A stretch of 43,118 nucleotides of DNA from Intestinimonas sp052065695 (GTDB taxonomy: Bacteria > Bacillota > Clostridia > Oscillospirales > Oscillospiraceae). Position numbers and translations under genes: made by a program. This document shows, in pieces, positions 1-7,876 of the stretch. The stretch's first letter is position 1. Each line of letters begins with the position of its first letter. Under the pieces are notes generated by a model, which saw only the letters and a list, made by a program, of their open reading frames with translations, did not search any database and had not been told where the DNA came from. The stretch is taken from contig NZ_JBQHTM010000032.1 of NCBI RefSeq assembly GCF_052065695.1, positions 1-43,118 of the forward strand, read 5' to 3'.

Positions 1-57
1 TACATGAACATGAAGCACTTGGAGGCGGCTCTGGACGACGCCTCTATTGCCGGTTGA
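1..57 (+). CDS. C-terminal 18 residues of a gene cut by the window edge
   Basis: An open frame runs in from the left edge and stops at TGA 55-57, giving a tail that starts YMNMKHLEAAL and ends SIAG. The YMN...HLEAAL pattern is reminiscent of the end of tyrosine recombinases, where a Tyr lies near the C-terminus, and integrase-like repeats follow it. This is only a guess from a very short tail. It could equally be the last residues of an unrelated chromosomal gene next to the ICE end. Confidence 0.35.
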   Translation, partial: YMNMKHLEAALDDASIAG

Positions 58-129
58 CTTCATTCAGCCGGAGCCTGCAAATAATTTTGCGCATAAATCT
101 TGACGGCACCTTCAAATTAGCCCATTTTG

Positions 130-190
130 ATGGGTTTACCATGGGTTTACGGCCTATTTTTGAGTCTAATGGGTGGGAAAATGGGTTTAC
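130..190. repeat. three direct ATGGGTTTAC repeats (integrase arm-site-like)
   Basis: The decamer ATGGGTTTAC occurs at 130-139, 141-150 and 181-190. The first two are 11 bp apart, about one helical turn, and the third is 40 bp further on. A partial copy (AATGGGTGGG) lies at 169-178. Phased short direct repeats at an element end are typical of arm-type binding sites of tyrosine integrases such as those of Tn916-like elements. That role is inferred; no integrase gene is complete in the window. Confidence 0.5.
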
Positions 191-340
191 AGAAGGCCAT
201 TTTGGAGGGGAAATTAGCCCCACATCCTTGACAGATTTTTGATAAAAATCCGGCTGAAATGGAATGAAAAACAGTGTCAGGATCGTTTGGCGAGTTCTGA
301 CGAATTCTGCAAAAAAATAATATCAGGTATCCTGTTACAT

Positions 341-393
341 AGAGCCTTGGCTCATTCTTTGAAAACGAGAATGGGTCGAGGCTCTATTTTTTT
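341..393 (+). terminator. rho-independent terminator or attenuator hairpin
   Basis: AGAGCCTTGGCTCATTCT (341-358) pairs imperfectly with AGAATGGGTCGAGGCTCT (368-385), closed by a short loop, and is followed by a T-run at 387-393. It lies about 45 bases before the antirepressor start, so it either ends transcription coming from the left or acts as an attenuator in that gene's leader. Confidence 0.65.
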
Positions 394-437
394 CGCCCGA
401 AATCCGGCGAGACAAATTTGAGTAGGAGGTAACAGGT

Positions 438-1268
438 ATGACGGATTTCAATCAGAAGACCCATGACACCGATGTGGGCAGTCATGGCGGACAGTCGAGG
501 CAGATGATGGAGGTGTTCGAGAACCAGGAGTTTGGTTCAATCCGGTTGTTACAGGAGGCAGGCAAGACTTTCTTCTGTGCAAGCGATGTGGCGAAAGCGT
601 TGGGGTATGTGAATCCCTACGCCGCAGTGAAACGCCATTGCAGAGGCCCTCTAACGAAACGCGAGGGGGTCGTTCAGAAGGTGAATCAGTATGGGGATGC
701 TGGAGAGCAGGTCGTTGAAATCGCCTTTATCACAGAAGGCGATGTTTACCGGCTGATCGTTCACAGCAAGCTGCCATCGGCAGAACGATTTGAACACTGG
801 GTGTTTGATGAAGTTCTCCCTTCTATCCGCAAGCATGGTGTGTATATGAGCGATTCCATTTTGGATCAGGTGATTCAGCATCCGGAGGTCATCTACACCC
901 TGGCACAGGAGCTTGTAGCCGAGAGAGAGCAGCTTGAGGGTATCCGCAAACAGCTGGATGCGGCACAGCCCAAGGCAGACTACTTCGACACCTTTGTAAA
1001 TTCGGAAGATTGCACCTGCATCCGGAATTTCTGTAAGGAAATCGGAATCCCAGAGAAGACGGCAGTAGCTCTCTTACTGGATCACCGCTATCTGTACCGC
1101 AGTCCAAGCGGCTGGCTGATGCCTTTTGCAGACAAATCTGCAAGGGGCTATTTTATTGTCCGGGATTGCTACGGCAGAAGCGGAAAACTGGTGCAGCAGA
1201 CGAGAGTGACCTGCAAGGGAAAGAATCATCTCTTCAAGTTGTTTAAGAAATGGGGTGTGATCGAATGA
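438..1268 (+). CDS. phage-type antirepressor (Bro-N + ANT domains)
   Basis: A 276-residue protein. Residues about 25-135 match the Bro-N DNA-binding domain (F-x-S-I-R, CASDVAKALGY, then a segment rich in E-x-WVFDEVLPSIRKHG). Residues about 180-275 look like the ANT antirepressor domain (YFDTFV...IRNFCKEIGI...LFKLFKKWG). The linker (148-178) is probably helical. Start ATG 438 is preceded by TAGGAGGT at 423-430. Such proteins occur in phages and at the start of the replication module of Tn1549-like ICEs, where they probably relieve repression or regulate the element. The stop overlaps the next start (ATGA). Family assignment is fairly safe; the target is unknown. Confidence 0.85.
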   Translation: MTDFNQKTHDTDVGSHGGQSRQMMEVFENQEFGSIRLLQEAGKTFFCASDVAKALGYVNPYAAVKRHCRGPLTKREGVVQKVNQYGDAGEQVVEIAFITEGDVYRLIVHSKLPSAERFEHWVFDEVLPSIRKHGVYMSDSILDQVIQHPEVIYTLAQELVAEREQLEGIRKQLDAAQPKADYFDTFVNSEDCTCIRNFCKEIGIPEKTAVALLLDHRYLYRSPSGWLMPFADKSARGYFIVRDCYGRSGKLVQQTRVTCKGKNHLFKLFKKWGVIE

Positions 1269-1432
1269 CGCTTTTTACAGAGGGACGCCTTCAGGCGTTT
1301 GAACGCATGATGCAGGATACCGGCAAATACCATCGACGGGAGGACAGCGAAGATCGTTCGCGCAAATGTCCGAAGAAAAAAACGGAGCCTGCGAAAAAGG
1401 ATGGTGAGCACCATGCCGGTATTCAGGGTTGA
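1265..1432 (+). CDS. small ICE protein of unknown function
   Basis: ATG 1265 overlaps the antirepressor stop as ATGA, giving a 55-residue protein starting MTLFTEGRLQAFERMM. The rest is highly charged, with a lysine-rich stretch (KCPKKKTEPAKK). Small proteins with this N-terminus are commonly found just before the replication-initiator-like gene in related ICEs, from memory. Its 3' end overlaps the next gene by about 20 bases in another frame, so translation is probably coupled. No domain is recognised. It may be a small nucleic-acid-binding or regulatory protein. Confidence 0.6.
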   Translation: MTLFTEGRLQAFERMMQDTGKYHRREDSEDRSRKCPKKKTEPAKKDGEHHAGIQG

Positions 1433-2087
1433 GAAAAACAGCAATTACACAACGATGTGCAATTACCACCTGCGGGATCAGGGTCTCAGTCTGAAAGGAA
1501 AAGGACTTCTCTCTATGCTGCTTAGTTTACCGGACACATGGAACTATTCGGTACGGGGATTATCTTCGATTACACCGGATGGCGTAGATGGGGTGCTTAC
1601 AGCTCTGAAAGAACTGGAACGTCTTGGATATCTGGAAAGGAACCAGCAGCGTGAGAGTAACGGTCGGATGGGCAGAGCGGAGTATGTGATCTATGAGATG
1701 CCAAGGAAAAAGCCGTGTTCGGAATCACCGTGTACGGAAAAGCCGTATACGGTAAATCCGGATACGGACACACCGGTTACGGAAAATCCCGCGCAATTAA
1801 GTACTAATAGAACAAGTACTGAAACAATCAATAAAAGAGAGAAGAAGGAAATCCAGCACCGGTATGGCTCATACGAAAATGTCCTTCTCTCTGACACGGA
1901 ATACGGCAAGCTCCGGCAGGAGTTCCCAGGAGATTATCAGATGCGGGTGGAACGGCTCTCTGAGTATATGGCCTCCACCGGTAGGAGCTACAAAAATCAC
2001 CTTGCCACAATCCGAAGCTGGGCAAAGAGAGAAAAGCCAAAGTATAACCCGGCAGACTACACATTTGAGGAAGGAGACAGCCTATGA
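1413..2087 (+). CDS. helix-turn-helix replication-initiator-like protein
   Basis: Begins MPVFRVEKNSNYTTM and contains a winged-helix region (residues about 15-95: LSLKGKGLLSMLLSLP, then a helix pair and GRAEYVIYEMP) like the replisome-organizer/DnaD-type N-terminal domains encoded beside DnaC-like helicase loaders in phages and ICEs. A threonine/proline-rich linker with repeated S-P-C-T-E-K-P-Y-T-like units (about 100-130) follows, then a C-terminal region (about 150-220) with an RLSEYM...YKNHLATIRSWAKRE pattern typical of this family. An upstream ATG at 1401 is possible, but GGTGAG at 1403-1408 and family starts favour 1413. The stop overlaps the DnaC-like gene. Role inferred: initiation or replication of the excised ICE circle. 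Confidence 0.8.
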   Translation: MPVFRVEKNSNYTTMCNYHLRDQGLSLKGKGLLSMLLSLPDTWNYSVRGLSSITPDGVDGVLTALKELERLGYLERNQQRESNGRMGRAEYVIYEMPRKKPCSESPCTEKPYTVNPDTDTPVTENPAQLSTNRTSTETINKREKKEIQHRYGSYENVLLSDTEYGKLRQEFPGDYQMRVERLSEYMASTGRSYKNHLATIRSWAKREKPKYNPADYTFEEGDSL

Positions 2088-2929
2088 GCGACATGGTGCC
2101 TGAAGTATTGAATGCGGCGTTGGATTCGCTCTTTACGCCGAAAGAACCCGGAGAGCTGGAATACCAGGGCGATGACGGACTGTTGTATTGCAGAAACTGC
2201 CGCACGCCGGTGCAGTGCAGGGTAAAGCTCTGGGGCAGAGACAAGATTGTTCCCTGCCTTTGCAAATGTCAGCAGGAAGCGATGGCGGAAAAGAAACGCC
2301 AGGATGAGCTGCTGGAGCGGCAGCGTAAAATCAGGCAGCTGAAAGCAACGGGGATTCAGGAAAAGCATCTTCTGGAATGGAATTTTGCCGTTGCAGAAGA
2401 CAACAAGGATATCCAAATGGCAAAACGTTATGTGGAGCAGTGGGAAAAGGTCAAGGCTGAAAACCTTGGCCTTTTGTTATGGGGAGATGTCGGAACTGGA
2501 AAGTCCTTTGTGGCGGCATGTATTGCCAATGCGCTGTTGGAACAGGGCATTCCGGTTTTGATGACGAACTTCTCCAAAATCTTGAACCAGATGGGAGCCA
2601 TGTATTCGGAAGAACGATACAGGTATATTGCTTCGTTTTCCAACTATTCTTTGCTGATTCTGGATGATCTGGGAATTGAGCGCAGCACCGAATATGCGCT
2701 GGAGCAGGTCTACGCTGTCATTGATGAGCGGTATAAGTCCGGGCTTCCAGTCATTATCACAACCAATCTGAAAATTGCAGAAATCCGCAATCCGCAGGAT
2801 GTGGCATACGCCCGGATTTACAGCAGGATTCTGGAAATGTGTACGCCGGTGCGAATCAGCGGAGAGGACCGCAGAAAGAGCATTGGAAAAGAAAAACAGC
2901 AGGTCGTTAAGGAGGTACTTGATCTATGA
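2084..2929 (+). CDS. dnaC: DnaC-like AAA+ helicase loader
   Basis: A 281-residue protein. An N-terminal Zn-binding-like part (YCRNCRTPVQC...PCLCKCQ, about 26-66) is followed by a helical linker and an AAA+ domain: Walker A GDVGTGKS (about 136-143) and Walker B LLILDDLG (about 189-196), then a sensor-like ITTNL. This is the layout of phage and ICE DnaC/DnaI loaders that place the replicative helicase on DNA. It overlaps both neighbours (ATG inside the previous stop; TGA shared with a small downstream gene), indicating one operon with the HTH initiator. IstB ATPases are related, but the Zn-type N-terminus and neighbours favour DnaC. Confidence 0.88.
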   Translation: MSDMVPEVLNAALDSLFTPKEPGELEYQGDDGLLYCRNCRTPVQCRVKLWGRDKIVPCLCKCQQEAMAEKKRQDELLERQRKIRQLKATGIQEKHLLEWNFAVAEDNKDIQMAKRYVEQWEKVKAENLGLLLWGDVGTGKSFVAACIANALLEQGIPVLMTNFSKILNQMGAMYSEERYRYIASFSNYSLLILDDLGIERSTEYALEQVYAVIDERYKSGLPVIITTNLKIAEIRNPQDVAYARIYSRILEMCTPVRISGEDRRKSIGKEKQQVVKEVLDL

Positions 2930-3072
2930 AGTGCAAGGCAAAAAAGGCGTTTTTCGCAGGTAAGAATGACATCTATCACCGCTGGAAGGAGGTTAAGAAG
3001 CTGAATGGCAAAAGCAAAAACCAGTATTACAACAGAAAACCGCAGTGGCTCAGCTGCCGACGCTGCGGCTAA
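2926..3072 (+). CDS. small basic Cys-containing protein (48 aa)
   Basis: ATG 2926 overlaps the DnaC stop as ATGA, with GGAGG at 2911-2915. The 48-residue product is very basic, starts MKCKAKKAFFAGKND, contains YHRWKEVKKLNGKSK and ends with a SCRRCG tail. The Cys residues suggest metal or nucleic-acid binding. Its last 68 bases overlap the start of parB in a different frame. The tight overlap and the compact basic composition support a real gene, but I cannot name a family. Confidence 0.5.
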   Translation: MKCKAKKAFFAGKNDIYHRWKEVKKLNGKSKNQYYNRKPQWLSCRRCG

Positions 3073-3931
3073 GGAGAAGAGGACGGAGATGCCGCTTTCT
3101 GACCTGCATCCTTTTGAAGGGCATCCCTTTAAGGTGCTGGATGACGAGCTGATGGAACAGACCGTAGAGAGCATCAAGCAGATCGGTGTGGTATCACCAC
3201 TGATTGTCCGACCTGACCCGGAAGGCGGATTTGAAATTCTTTCAGGACACCGCAGACTTCATGCGGCGCAGCTGGCAGGTTTGGAGACTGTGCCGGTCAT
3301 CGTTAAGGAAATGGACGATGATGCAGCAATCATCTTTATGGTGGACAGCAACTTGCAGCGGGAGAATATTCTTCCCAGCGAGAGAGCGTTTTCCTACAAG
3401 ATGAAGTTGGAGGCGATGAAGCATCAGGGAGAAAGGTCAGATTTACAGCCTGAGACAACTTCTCGCCAACTTGGCGAGAAGTTACAAACATCGGTGGCAG
3501 TAATGTCTGAGGAGATGGGAGAAAGTCAAAGGCAGATTCAACGTTTTATCCGCCTTACCAACCTGATTCCAGAAATTCTGGACATGGTGGATGAGAAGAA
3601 AATCGCCTTTAATCCGGCGGTAGAGCTGTCTTACCTGAAACCGTCCGAACAGAAAGAATTTCTGGAGGCAATGGACTATGCACAGGCATCCCCATCCCTG
3701 TCGCAGGCACAGCGATTGAAAAAGCTCTCGCAGGAGGGCGGCTGTACCTTGGATGCCATGTGTGAAGTGATGAATGAAATCAAAAAGGATGAGCTTGACC
3801 ATGTGACGATTAAAAACGAGGTTCTTCGGAAGTATTTCCCGAAATCCTATACGCCGAAGCAGATGCAGGACACGATTATCCGGCTGCTGGAAAAGTGGCA
3901 GCGAAGTAAACAACGAGATATGGAACGATGA
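3005..3931 (+). CDS. parB: ParB/Spo0J-family partition-like protein
   Basis: A 308-residue protein. A ParB N-terminal nuclease-like domain spans residues about 28-120 (MPLSDLHPFEGHPF, then GFEILSGHRRLHAAQLAG with the GHRR motif, and DSNLQRENI). A helix-turn-helix region follows (about 145-200: SRQLGEKL, GESQRQIQRFIRLTNLIP) and a helical C-terminal part. Start ATG 3005 has AAGGAGGTT about 10 bases upstream. ICE-borne ParB proteins are thought to stabilise the excised circle or act as regulators. A perfect 27-bp palindrome lies inside the gene (3457-3483). No ParA gene is adjacent, which is usual for this ICE family. Confidence 0.9.
   Translation: MAKAKTSITTENRSGSAADAAAKEKRTEMPLSDLHPFEGHPFKVLDDELMEQTVESIKQIGVVSPLIVRPDPEGGFEILSGHRRLHAAQLAGLETVPVIVKEMDDDAAIIFMVDSNLQRENILPSERAFSYKMKLEAMKHQGERSDLQPETTSRQLGEKLQTSVAVMSEEMGESQRQIQRFIRLTNLIPEILDMVDEKKIAFNPAVELSYLKPSEQKEFLEAMDYAQASPSLSQAQRLKKLSQEGGCTLDAMCEVMNEIKKDELDHVTIKNEVLRKYFPKSYTPKQMQDTIIRLLEKWQRSKQRDMER
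3457..3483. repeat. perfect 13-bp inverted repeat inside parB
   Basis: AACTTCTCGCCAA (3457-3469) is followed by a single C and the exact reverse complement TTGGCGAGAAGTT (3471-3483). It encodes T-S-R-Q-L-G-E-K-L in the ParB reading frame. A palindrome this perfect is unlikely in coding DNA by chance. It could be a protein-binding site such as a parS-like centromere or an operator, or a hairpin in the mRNA. Confidence 0.85.
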
Positions 3932-3944
3932 GAAGGAGATTTTT

Positions 3945-4451
3945 ATGATGATGAACTTTAAGAAGAATCAGAACAACGCAGTGTGCAGCATGGATTGCAA
4001 GAACTGCCCGCACGGTGCATCGCAGCCGAATCCGATGGATGATTCCATGTTTGAGAAGTCCATTGCGATGCTTCATAACTGGGTGATGCTGGAGGCAATC
4101 CGTGAAGATCACCCGAAGGAACGCATTGTGATGGTGATCCTGCCGGGGGCTGGCGGCGAACTTCTGACCGAGGCTGGCAGTCGAGACATCTTTGAGGATG
4201 TTTACGATGAGATGGAGGCTGATCTGGTGGCAGATGGGGAACTGCTTCTCCATTATGATAAGAGCGATGTGATCGAGACTGACAGAACCCGCTATCTGCT
4301 GGGAGCTGCGGAAGTTTCGGAAATCGACCAGAACGGCAACGAATGCAGCATCAATCTGTTTACGCTGGAACGCACCATCGACTATGTGAACGAAAACCTG
4401 ACGGTGGTTTCCATTGGCGGCGAGTTGGTTCCGGCACTGCGCCTGATCTAA
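3945..4451 (+). CDS. conserved ICE accessory protein, unknown function
   Basis: A 168-residue acidic protein. The N-terminus has a compact Cys cluster (CSMDCKNCPHG, about residues 14-24) that could bind a metal. The remainder is rich in Asp and Glu, with helices around MFEKSIAMLHNWVMLEAI and a strand-rich end (LTVVSIGGELVPALRLI). I do not recognise a named domain. It lies 13 bases after parB and 10 bases before the DpnD/PcfM-like gene, in the operon common to Tn1549-like elements. The start codon has GAAGGAG upstream; ATG 3945 or ATG 3948 could be used. Confidence 0.7.
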   Translation: MMMNFKKNQNNAVCSMDCKNCPHGASQPNPMDDSMFEKSIAMLHNWVMLEAIREDHPKERIVMVILPGAGGELLTEAGSRDIFEDVYDEMEADLVADGELLLHYDKSDVIETDRTRYLLGAAEVSEIDQNGNECSINLFTLERTIDYVNENLTVVSIGGELVPALRLI

Positions 4452-4461
4452 GGAGGTGCCT

Positions 4462-5097
4462 ATGAAGAAATTTGATGTGGAGATTACAGAGACTCTCCAG
4501 AGAAAGGTTTCTGTGGAAGCTGCCTCACAGGAAGACGCGGAACGCATGGTGACGCAGGCGTGGAATAATCAGGATTATGTTCTGGATTCCGGCGATTTCA
4601 CCGGTGTGGACTTCAAGACCGTGGGAGAACATGAACTGGCAGAGACCAGGACAATGGATGTGCTGCTGGTACAGCCCAATGCTTACCCGAAGAAAATCAG
4701 TGTTGGCACGGAGCTGGAAGATTTGCAGGCAATGGTTGGCGGCGATATTGAAGTAACCTACCCATTTGAGGATGAAGTAGCCATTATTCTGAATGAATCC
4801 GGTAAAATCAATGGACTGCCGCTGAACCGTGCAATTTACACCGAAGACGGAGATATGCAGGACATTTATGCCGGTGATTTTCTGGTGGTTGGGCTGACAG
4901 AGGATGATTTTGGTTCTCTGACCTCGGAGCAGATGCAGAAATTTGAGGAGCAGTTCCATCAGCCCCAGATGTTCGTTCGCATGGGGCGCAGCATCATGGC
5001 GATTCCGGTTCCGGATGACATGGTGAAGAAGATGGAGGAAAAGGCTGCAAAGCCCCAGGAAAAGAGTAAACCGGCACCGGACCGGGACAGTTTGTAA
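4462..5097 (+). CDS. DpnD/PcfM-like + DUF3846 protein
   Basis: Starts MKKFDVEITETLQRKV. Residues about 1-58 form the DpnD/PcfM-type domain (KVSVEAASQEDAERMVTQAW...GVDFKTV). Residues about 70-180 match DUF3846 (MDVLLVQPNAYPKKI, LEDLQAMVGGDIEVTYPFED, NGLPLNRAIY...GDFLVVG). The C-terminus is charged and probably flexible. ATG 4462 is preferred over an in-frame GTG at 4456 because AAGGAGG (4450-4456) is optimally spaced from it. Both domains are common in conjugative plasmids and ICEs of Firmicutes, with no established function. Confidence 0.8.
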   Translation: MKKFDVEITETLQRKVSVEAASQEDAERMVTQAWNNQDYVLDSGDFTGVDFKTVGEHELAETRTMDVLLVQPNAYPKKISVGTELEDLQAMVGGDIEVTYPFEDEVAIILNESGKINGLPLNRAIYTEDGDMQDIYAGDFLVVGLTEDDFGSLTSEQMQKFEEQFHQPQMFVRMGRSIMAIPVPDDMVKKMEEKAAKPQEKSKPAPDRDSL

Positions 5098-5115
5098 GGA
5101 AGGAGGCGGAGATTC

Positions 5116-5598
5116 ATGCAGGAAGAAGTTGAAAATCGTACCGTCAATCTGGCAATCAGTACCACGAAACTGACCTTTCGCACCATTGTGAATGGCTATA
5201 ATGCGTGGAAACGGCACCATCAGTCGAAAGTGGCTCAGAAAACAGCACAGCTTCCGGTTGGAAAGCAGAGCATCAAAGAACTGATCGGTCAGAATCAGGG
5301 AGTCAGCAGTATCCCCATTGAGAAAACGGATTTGAAAGGCTTTGAACAGGTAGCGCGGAAATACGGCGTGGATTATGCCATTACGAAAGACCAAAATGTG
5401 GTTCCACCCAAATACACGGTGTTCTTTAAGGCGAAGGATGCGGATGCACTGACTTCCGCTTTTGAGGAATTCACCAACCGCAAGCTGAAAGCAAAGGAAA
5501 AACCGAGTGTTCTGGAGCAGCTTAACAAGCTCAAAGAGTTGGTTGCTGCAATTCTGCCGGATAAGGTTCGTCACAAAAGTCAGGAGCGTGATCTATGA
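5116..5598 (+). CDS. pcfB: PcfB-like conjugation protein (DUF3801)
   Basis: A 160-residue protein. Residues about 1-40 hold a helical NLAISTTKLTFRTIVNGYNA region and residues about 50-110 the segment GKQSIKELIGQNQGVSSIPI...LKGFEQVARKYGVDYAI typical of PcfB/DUF3801 proteins, followed by a charged tail. In pCF10-like plasmids PcfB is a small conjugation protein encoded just before the VirD4 coupling protein PcfC; the same order is seen here, with the VirD4 start overlapping its stop. AAGGAGG lies upstream of ATG 5116. Its partner is truncated here, so the gene is probably non-functional in transfer. Confidence 0.8.
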   Translation: MQEEVENRTVNLAISTTKLTFRTIVNGYNAWKRHHQSKVAQKTAQLPVGKQSIKELIGQNQGVSSIPIEKTDLKGFEQVARKYGVDYAITKDQNVVPPKYTVFFKAKDADALTSAFEEFTNRKLKAKEKPSVLEQLNKLKELVAAILPDKVRHKSQERDL

Positions 5599-5900
5599 AT
5601 AATAAGACCAAGAAGCTGCTGATCCTGAACCTGCCGTACTTCATTGCCGGTCTTGTATGTACCAATCTGGGAGAAGCGTGGAGAATTGCCGAGGGCGCAG
5701 ACATGTCTGAAAAGGTCCTCGGCTTTCTTTCTGCCCTGGGTGTAGCTTTTTCCAATCCGATGCCAAGTCTGCATCCGATGGATTTGCTGATTGGTGTGTG
5801 CTGCGGAGCAGGTCTGCGGCTTGCCGTGTACCTGAAAGGAAAAAATGCCAAGAAATATCGTCATGGCATGGAGTACGGCTCTGCTCGTTGGAGTGCATAA
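5595..5900 (+). pseudogene. VirD4/PcfC coupling protein, N-terminal remnant
   Basis: Encodes about 97 residues of the N-terminus of a type IV coupling protein: a membrane segment LLILNLPYFIAGLVC, a second around PMDLLIGVCCGAGLRLAVY, then the segment KKYRHGMEYGSARW. In intact relatives GSARW is followed by G-T-(P/X) and several hundred residues including the Walker A and B ATPase motifs. Here the frame changes to S-A and stops, exactly where a serine-recombinase element begins. The rest of virD4 does not reappear anywhere in the window. The coupling ATPase that feeds relaxosomes into the mating pore is therefore lost. Confidence 0.88.
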
Positions 5901-5947
5901 TTTTAAGTGTAAAGGAAGCCTATATGGACGCACAGGAGGTTATGCAC

Positions 5948-7798
5948 ATGACTGATTATAGTAAAATTACAGCCCTTTACTCCCGCCTTTCCGTGGGCGA
6001 CGAGGACAGGGACGGCGGTGAGAGTAACTCGATACAGAACCAAAAAATCTTTTTGGAGAACTACGCCAGAGGGCAGCACTTAACCAATATCCGGCACTAC
6101 ATTGACGATGACGAAAGCGGCAGATTTTTTGACCGTTCTGCCTACTCCCGCATGATGGACGATGTAGAGAACGGGAAAATCGGTGTCTGCATTATGAAAG
6201 ACCTGACACGCTGGGGGCGTGACTATCTCCAAGTCGGCAATGCGATGGAGATATTCAGACGGAACAATGTGCGCTTTATCGCAGTCAACAACGGGATAGA
6301 CAGCGAAAAGCCCGATACATTGGAGTTTGCGCCCTTTATCAACATCATGTCGGAGTGGTACGCAAAGGACATCAGCAAGAAAGTAAAGACCGGCATTAAG
6401 ACGAAGGGCATGAGTGGAAAGCCGATTGCCACCGAAGCCCCCTATGGCTATGTCAAATCCCCGGACAACAAGGATTTTTGGATTATCGACGAGGAAGCCG
6501 CCGGAGTTGTTCGTTTGATTTTTCGCCTGTTTCTGGACGGAAAAAACCGAAACCAAATTGCCGTATATCTCACGCAGGCGCAAATCCCAACGCCCACATT
6601 CTACATGAAAGAGCGCGGGCGGGGAACCTGTAAAAACAGGGCGCTCAATGAGGCCAACCGCTATAAGTGGAACAAAGCCACCCTGACCCATATCCTCACA
6701 CGGCAGGAGTATTGCGGTGATGTTGTCAACTTCAAGACCACAAAGCACTTCCGCGACAAGCGGAACCACTATGTAGACCGGAGCCAATGGCAGATAACCG
6801 AAAATGTGCATGAGCCGATTATTGACCGCACCGACTTTGAAACCGTACAGCGGATTTTGGAAAATGCGCCCGTCAAACGCCCCAACGGGGACGGGGAAAT
6901 CCACCCTTTGTCGGGCTTGCTTTTCTGTAAGGATTGCGGTGCGAAAATGCACATTCGCATAGATTATCGGAATGGCGGCAAGCGTCATGTTGCCTATTGC
7001 AGCGAGTACCACAAGGGAAAAGCCAAAAACCCCAAATGCAATTCCCCGCACATCATTGACGCGGATTTGCTCATGCAGACCATCGCGGAAGTGCTGAAGA
7101 AAATCGAGGACTATTCTATCAGCAACTGGGCGGAATTTGAAGCCTTAGTGAAAAAGAACCTTGCCATGCAGCAGACCGACAAGACCAAGAAACAGCAGAA
7201 GCGTATCCCGCAAATCACGACGCGCCTTGAACAGATTGACAAGGTGCTGAACAAGCTCTATGAGGACAACGCCCTCGGCACGATCCCGCAAGACCGCTAT
7301 GAGCAAATGTCGCAGAAGTATTCAGAAGAATACTATGCGCTGAAAGCGGAGCTTGCCGAGCTGCAAGAGCAGCTATCCGCTTTTGAGAACGCGGGCGGAC
7401 GGGCGCAGAAGTTTTTGAAGCTGACGGAACGCTACGCTGCCTTTACCGACCTGACCCCCGCCATTCTCAACGAGTTTATCAGCCGGATTGAAGTGCATGA
7501 GCGCGACAAGAAAAGGGCAAAACAAGCCATTCAGCACATCGGGATATATTTCAACTATATCGGCAAATTTGAGAACGAAGTGACACAGCTTACAGAGCCA
7601 ACGGAGCAGGAAATCCGGCAAATGCGGGAGAAAATCGAGGAAGCCCAAAAGGAAAAGAGCCGCGCCTACCACCGGCAGTATTCAAGGGAGTACCGGGCGC
7701 GTAACCTTGAAAAGCGACGGGAGTATGACCGCATGAAAGCACGGGAATACCGGGCAAAGAAAAAGGCACAGGAAGCCGCCGCAGCACCCGCACAGTAA
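5948..7798 (+). CDS. large serine recombinase (TndX/TnpX type)
   Basis: A 616-residue protein. The resolvase domain (about 1-150) starts MTDYSKITALYSRLS, with the nucleophilic Ser in YSR (about S12), followed by D-x-x-S-x-x-N-Q and the DDDESGRFFDRSAYSRMM loop. Next come the Recombinase domain (about 175-290: APYGYVKSPDN...GVVRLIFRLFLDG), a zinc-ribbon segment (SGLLFCKDCGAKMHI...CNSPHI, about 325-380), a coiled coil (about 415-500) and a DUF4368-like basic tail. ATG 5948 is chosen because AGGAGG (5934-5939) is 8 bases upstream. It excises and integrates the mobilizable element. The C-terminal tail is very rich in Arg and Lys. Confidence 0.95.
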   Translation: MTDYSKITALYSRLSVGDEDRDGGESNSIQNQKIFLENYARGQHLTNIRHYIDDDESGRFFDRSAYSRMMDDVENGKIGVCIMKDLTRWGRDYLQVGNAMEIFRRNNVRFIAVNNGIDSEKPDTLEFAPFINIMSEWYAKDISKKVKTGIKTKGMSGKPIATEAPYGYVKSPDNKDFWIIDEEAAGVVRLIFRLFLDGKNRNQIAVYLTQAQIPTPTFYMKERGRGTCKNRALNEANRYKWNKATLTHILTRQEYCGDVVNFKTTKHFRDKRNHYVDRSQWQITENVHEPIIDRTDFETVQRILENAPVKRPNGDGEIHPLSGLLFCKDCGAKMHIRIDYRNGGKRHVAYCSEYHKGKAKNPKCNSPHIIDADLLMQTIAEVLKKIEDYSISNWAEFEALVKKNLAMQQTDKTKKQQKRIPQITTRLEQIDKVLNKLYEDNALGTIPQDRYEQMSQKYSEEYYALKAELAELQEQLSAFENAGGRAQKFLKLTERYAAFTDLTPAILNEFISRIEVHERDKKRAKQAIQHIGIYFNYIGKFENEVTQLTEPTEQEIRQMREKIEEAQKEKSRAYHRQYSREYRARNLEKRREYDRMKAREYRAKKKAQEAAAAPAQ

Positions 7799-7817
7799 AA
7801 CCGAATACTGACAACCA

Positions 7818-7853
7818 AGAGGGATTTTCCGGGCTACGGGAAATCCCTCTTTT
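7818..7853 (+). terminator. rho-independent terminator after the recombinase
   Basis: AGAGGGATTT (7818-7827) pairs with AAATCCCTCT (7841-7850), with TCC/GGG extending the stem towards the loop; the T-run is 7850-7853. It lies 20 bases after the recombinase stop. Confidence 0.8.
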
Positions 7854-7876
7854 GCACCCAGAGAAAGGAGCCGCCT

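Larger units (their letters stand above)
58..437. other. non-coding left-end region of the ICE
   Basis: About 380 bases carry no convincing gene; the short open frames here have no good ribosome-binding site or recognisable product. The stretch holds three copies of ATGGGTTTAC, a TTGACA hexamer at 228-233 followed by an imperfect palindrome (GATTTTT, 234-240, and AAAAATC, 244-250), and a strong hairpin with a T-run at 341-393. In related ICEs the antirepressor/replication genes lie close to one terminus, so an element end probably lies in this stretch. The exact attachment site cannot be fixed without the other end. Confidence 0.5.

Noticed and set aside
54..421. Short open frames in the left-end region as genes
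   Set aside because: Low-complexity products without ribosome-binding sites; the region is better explained by repeats and a terminator.
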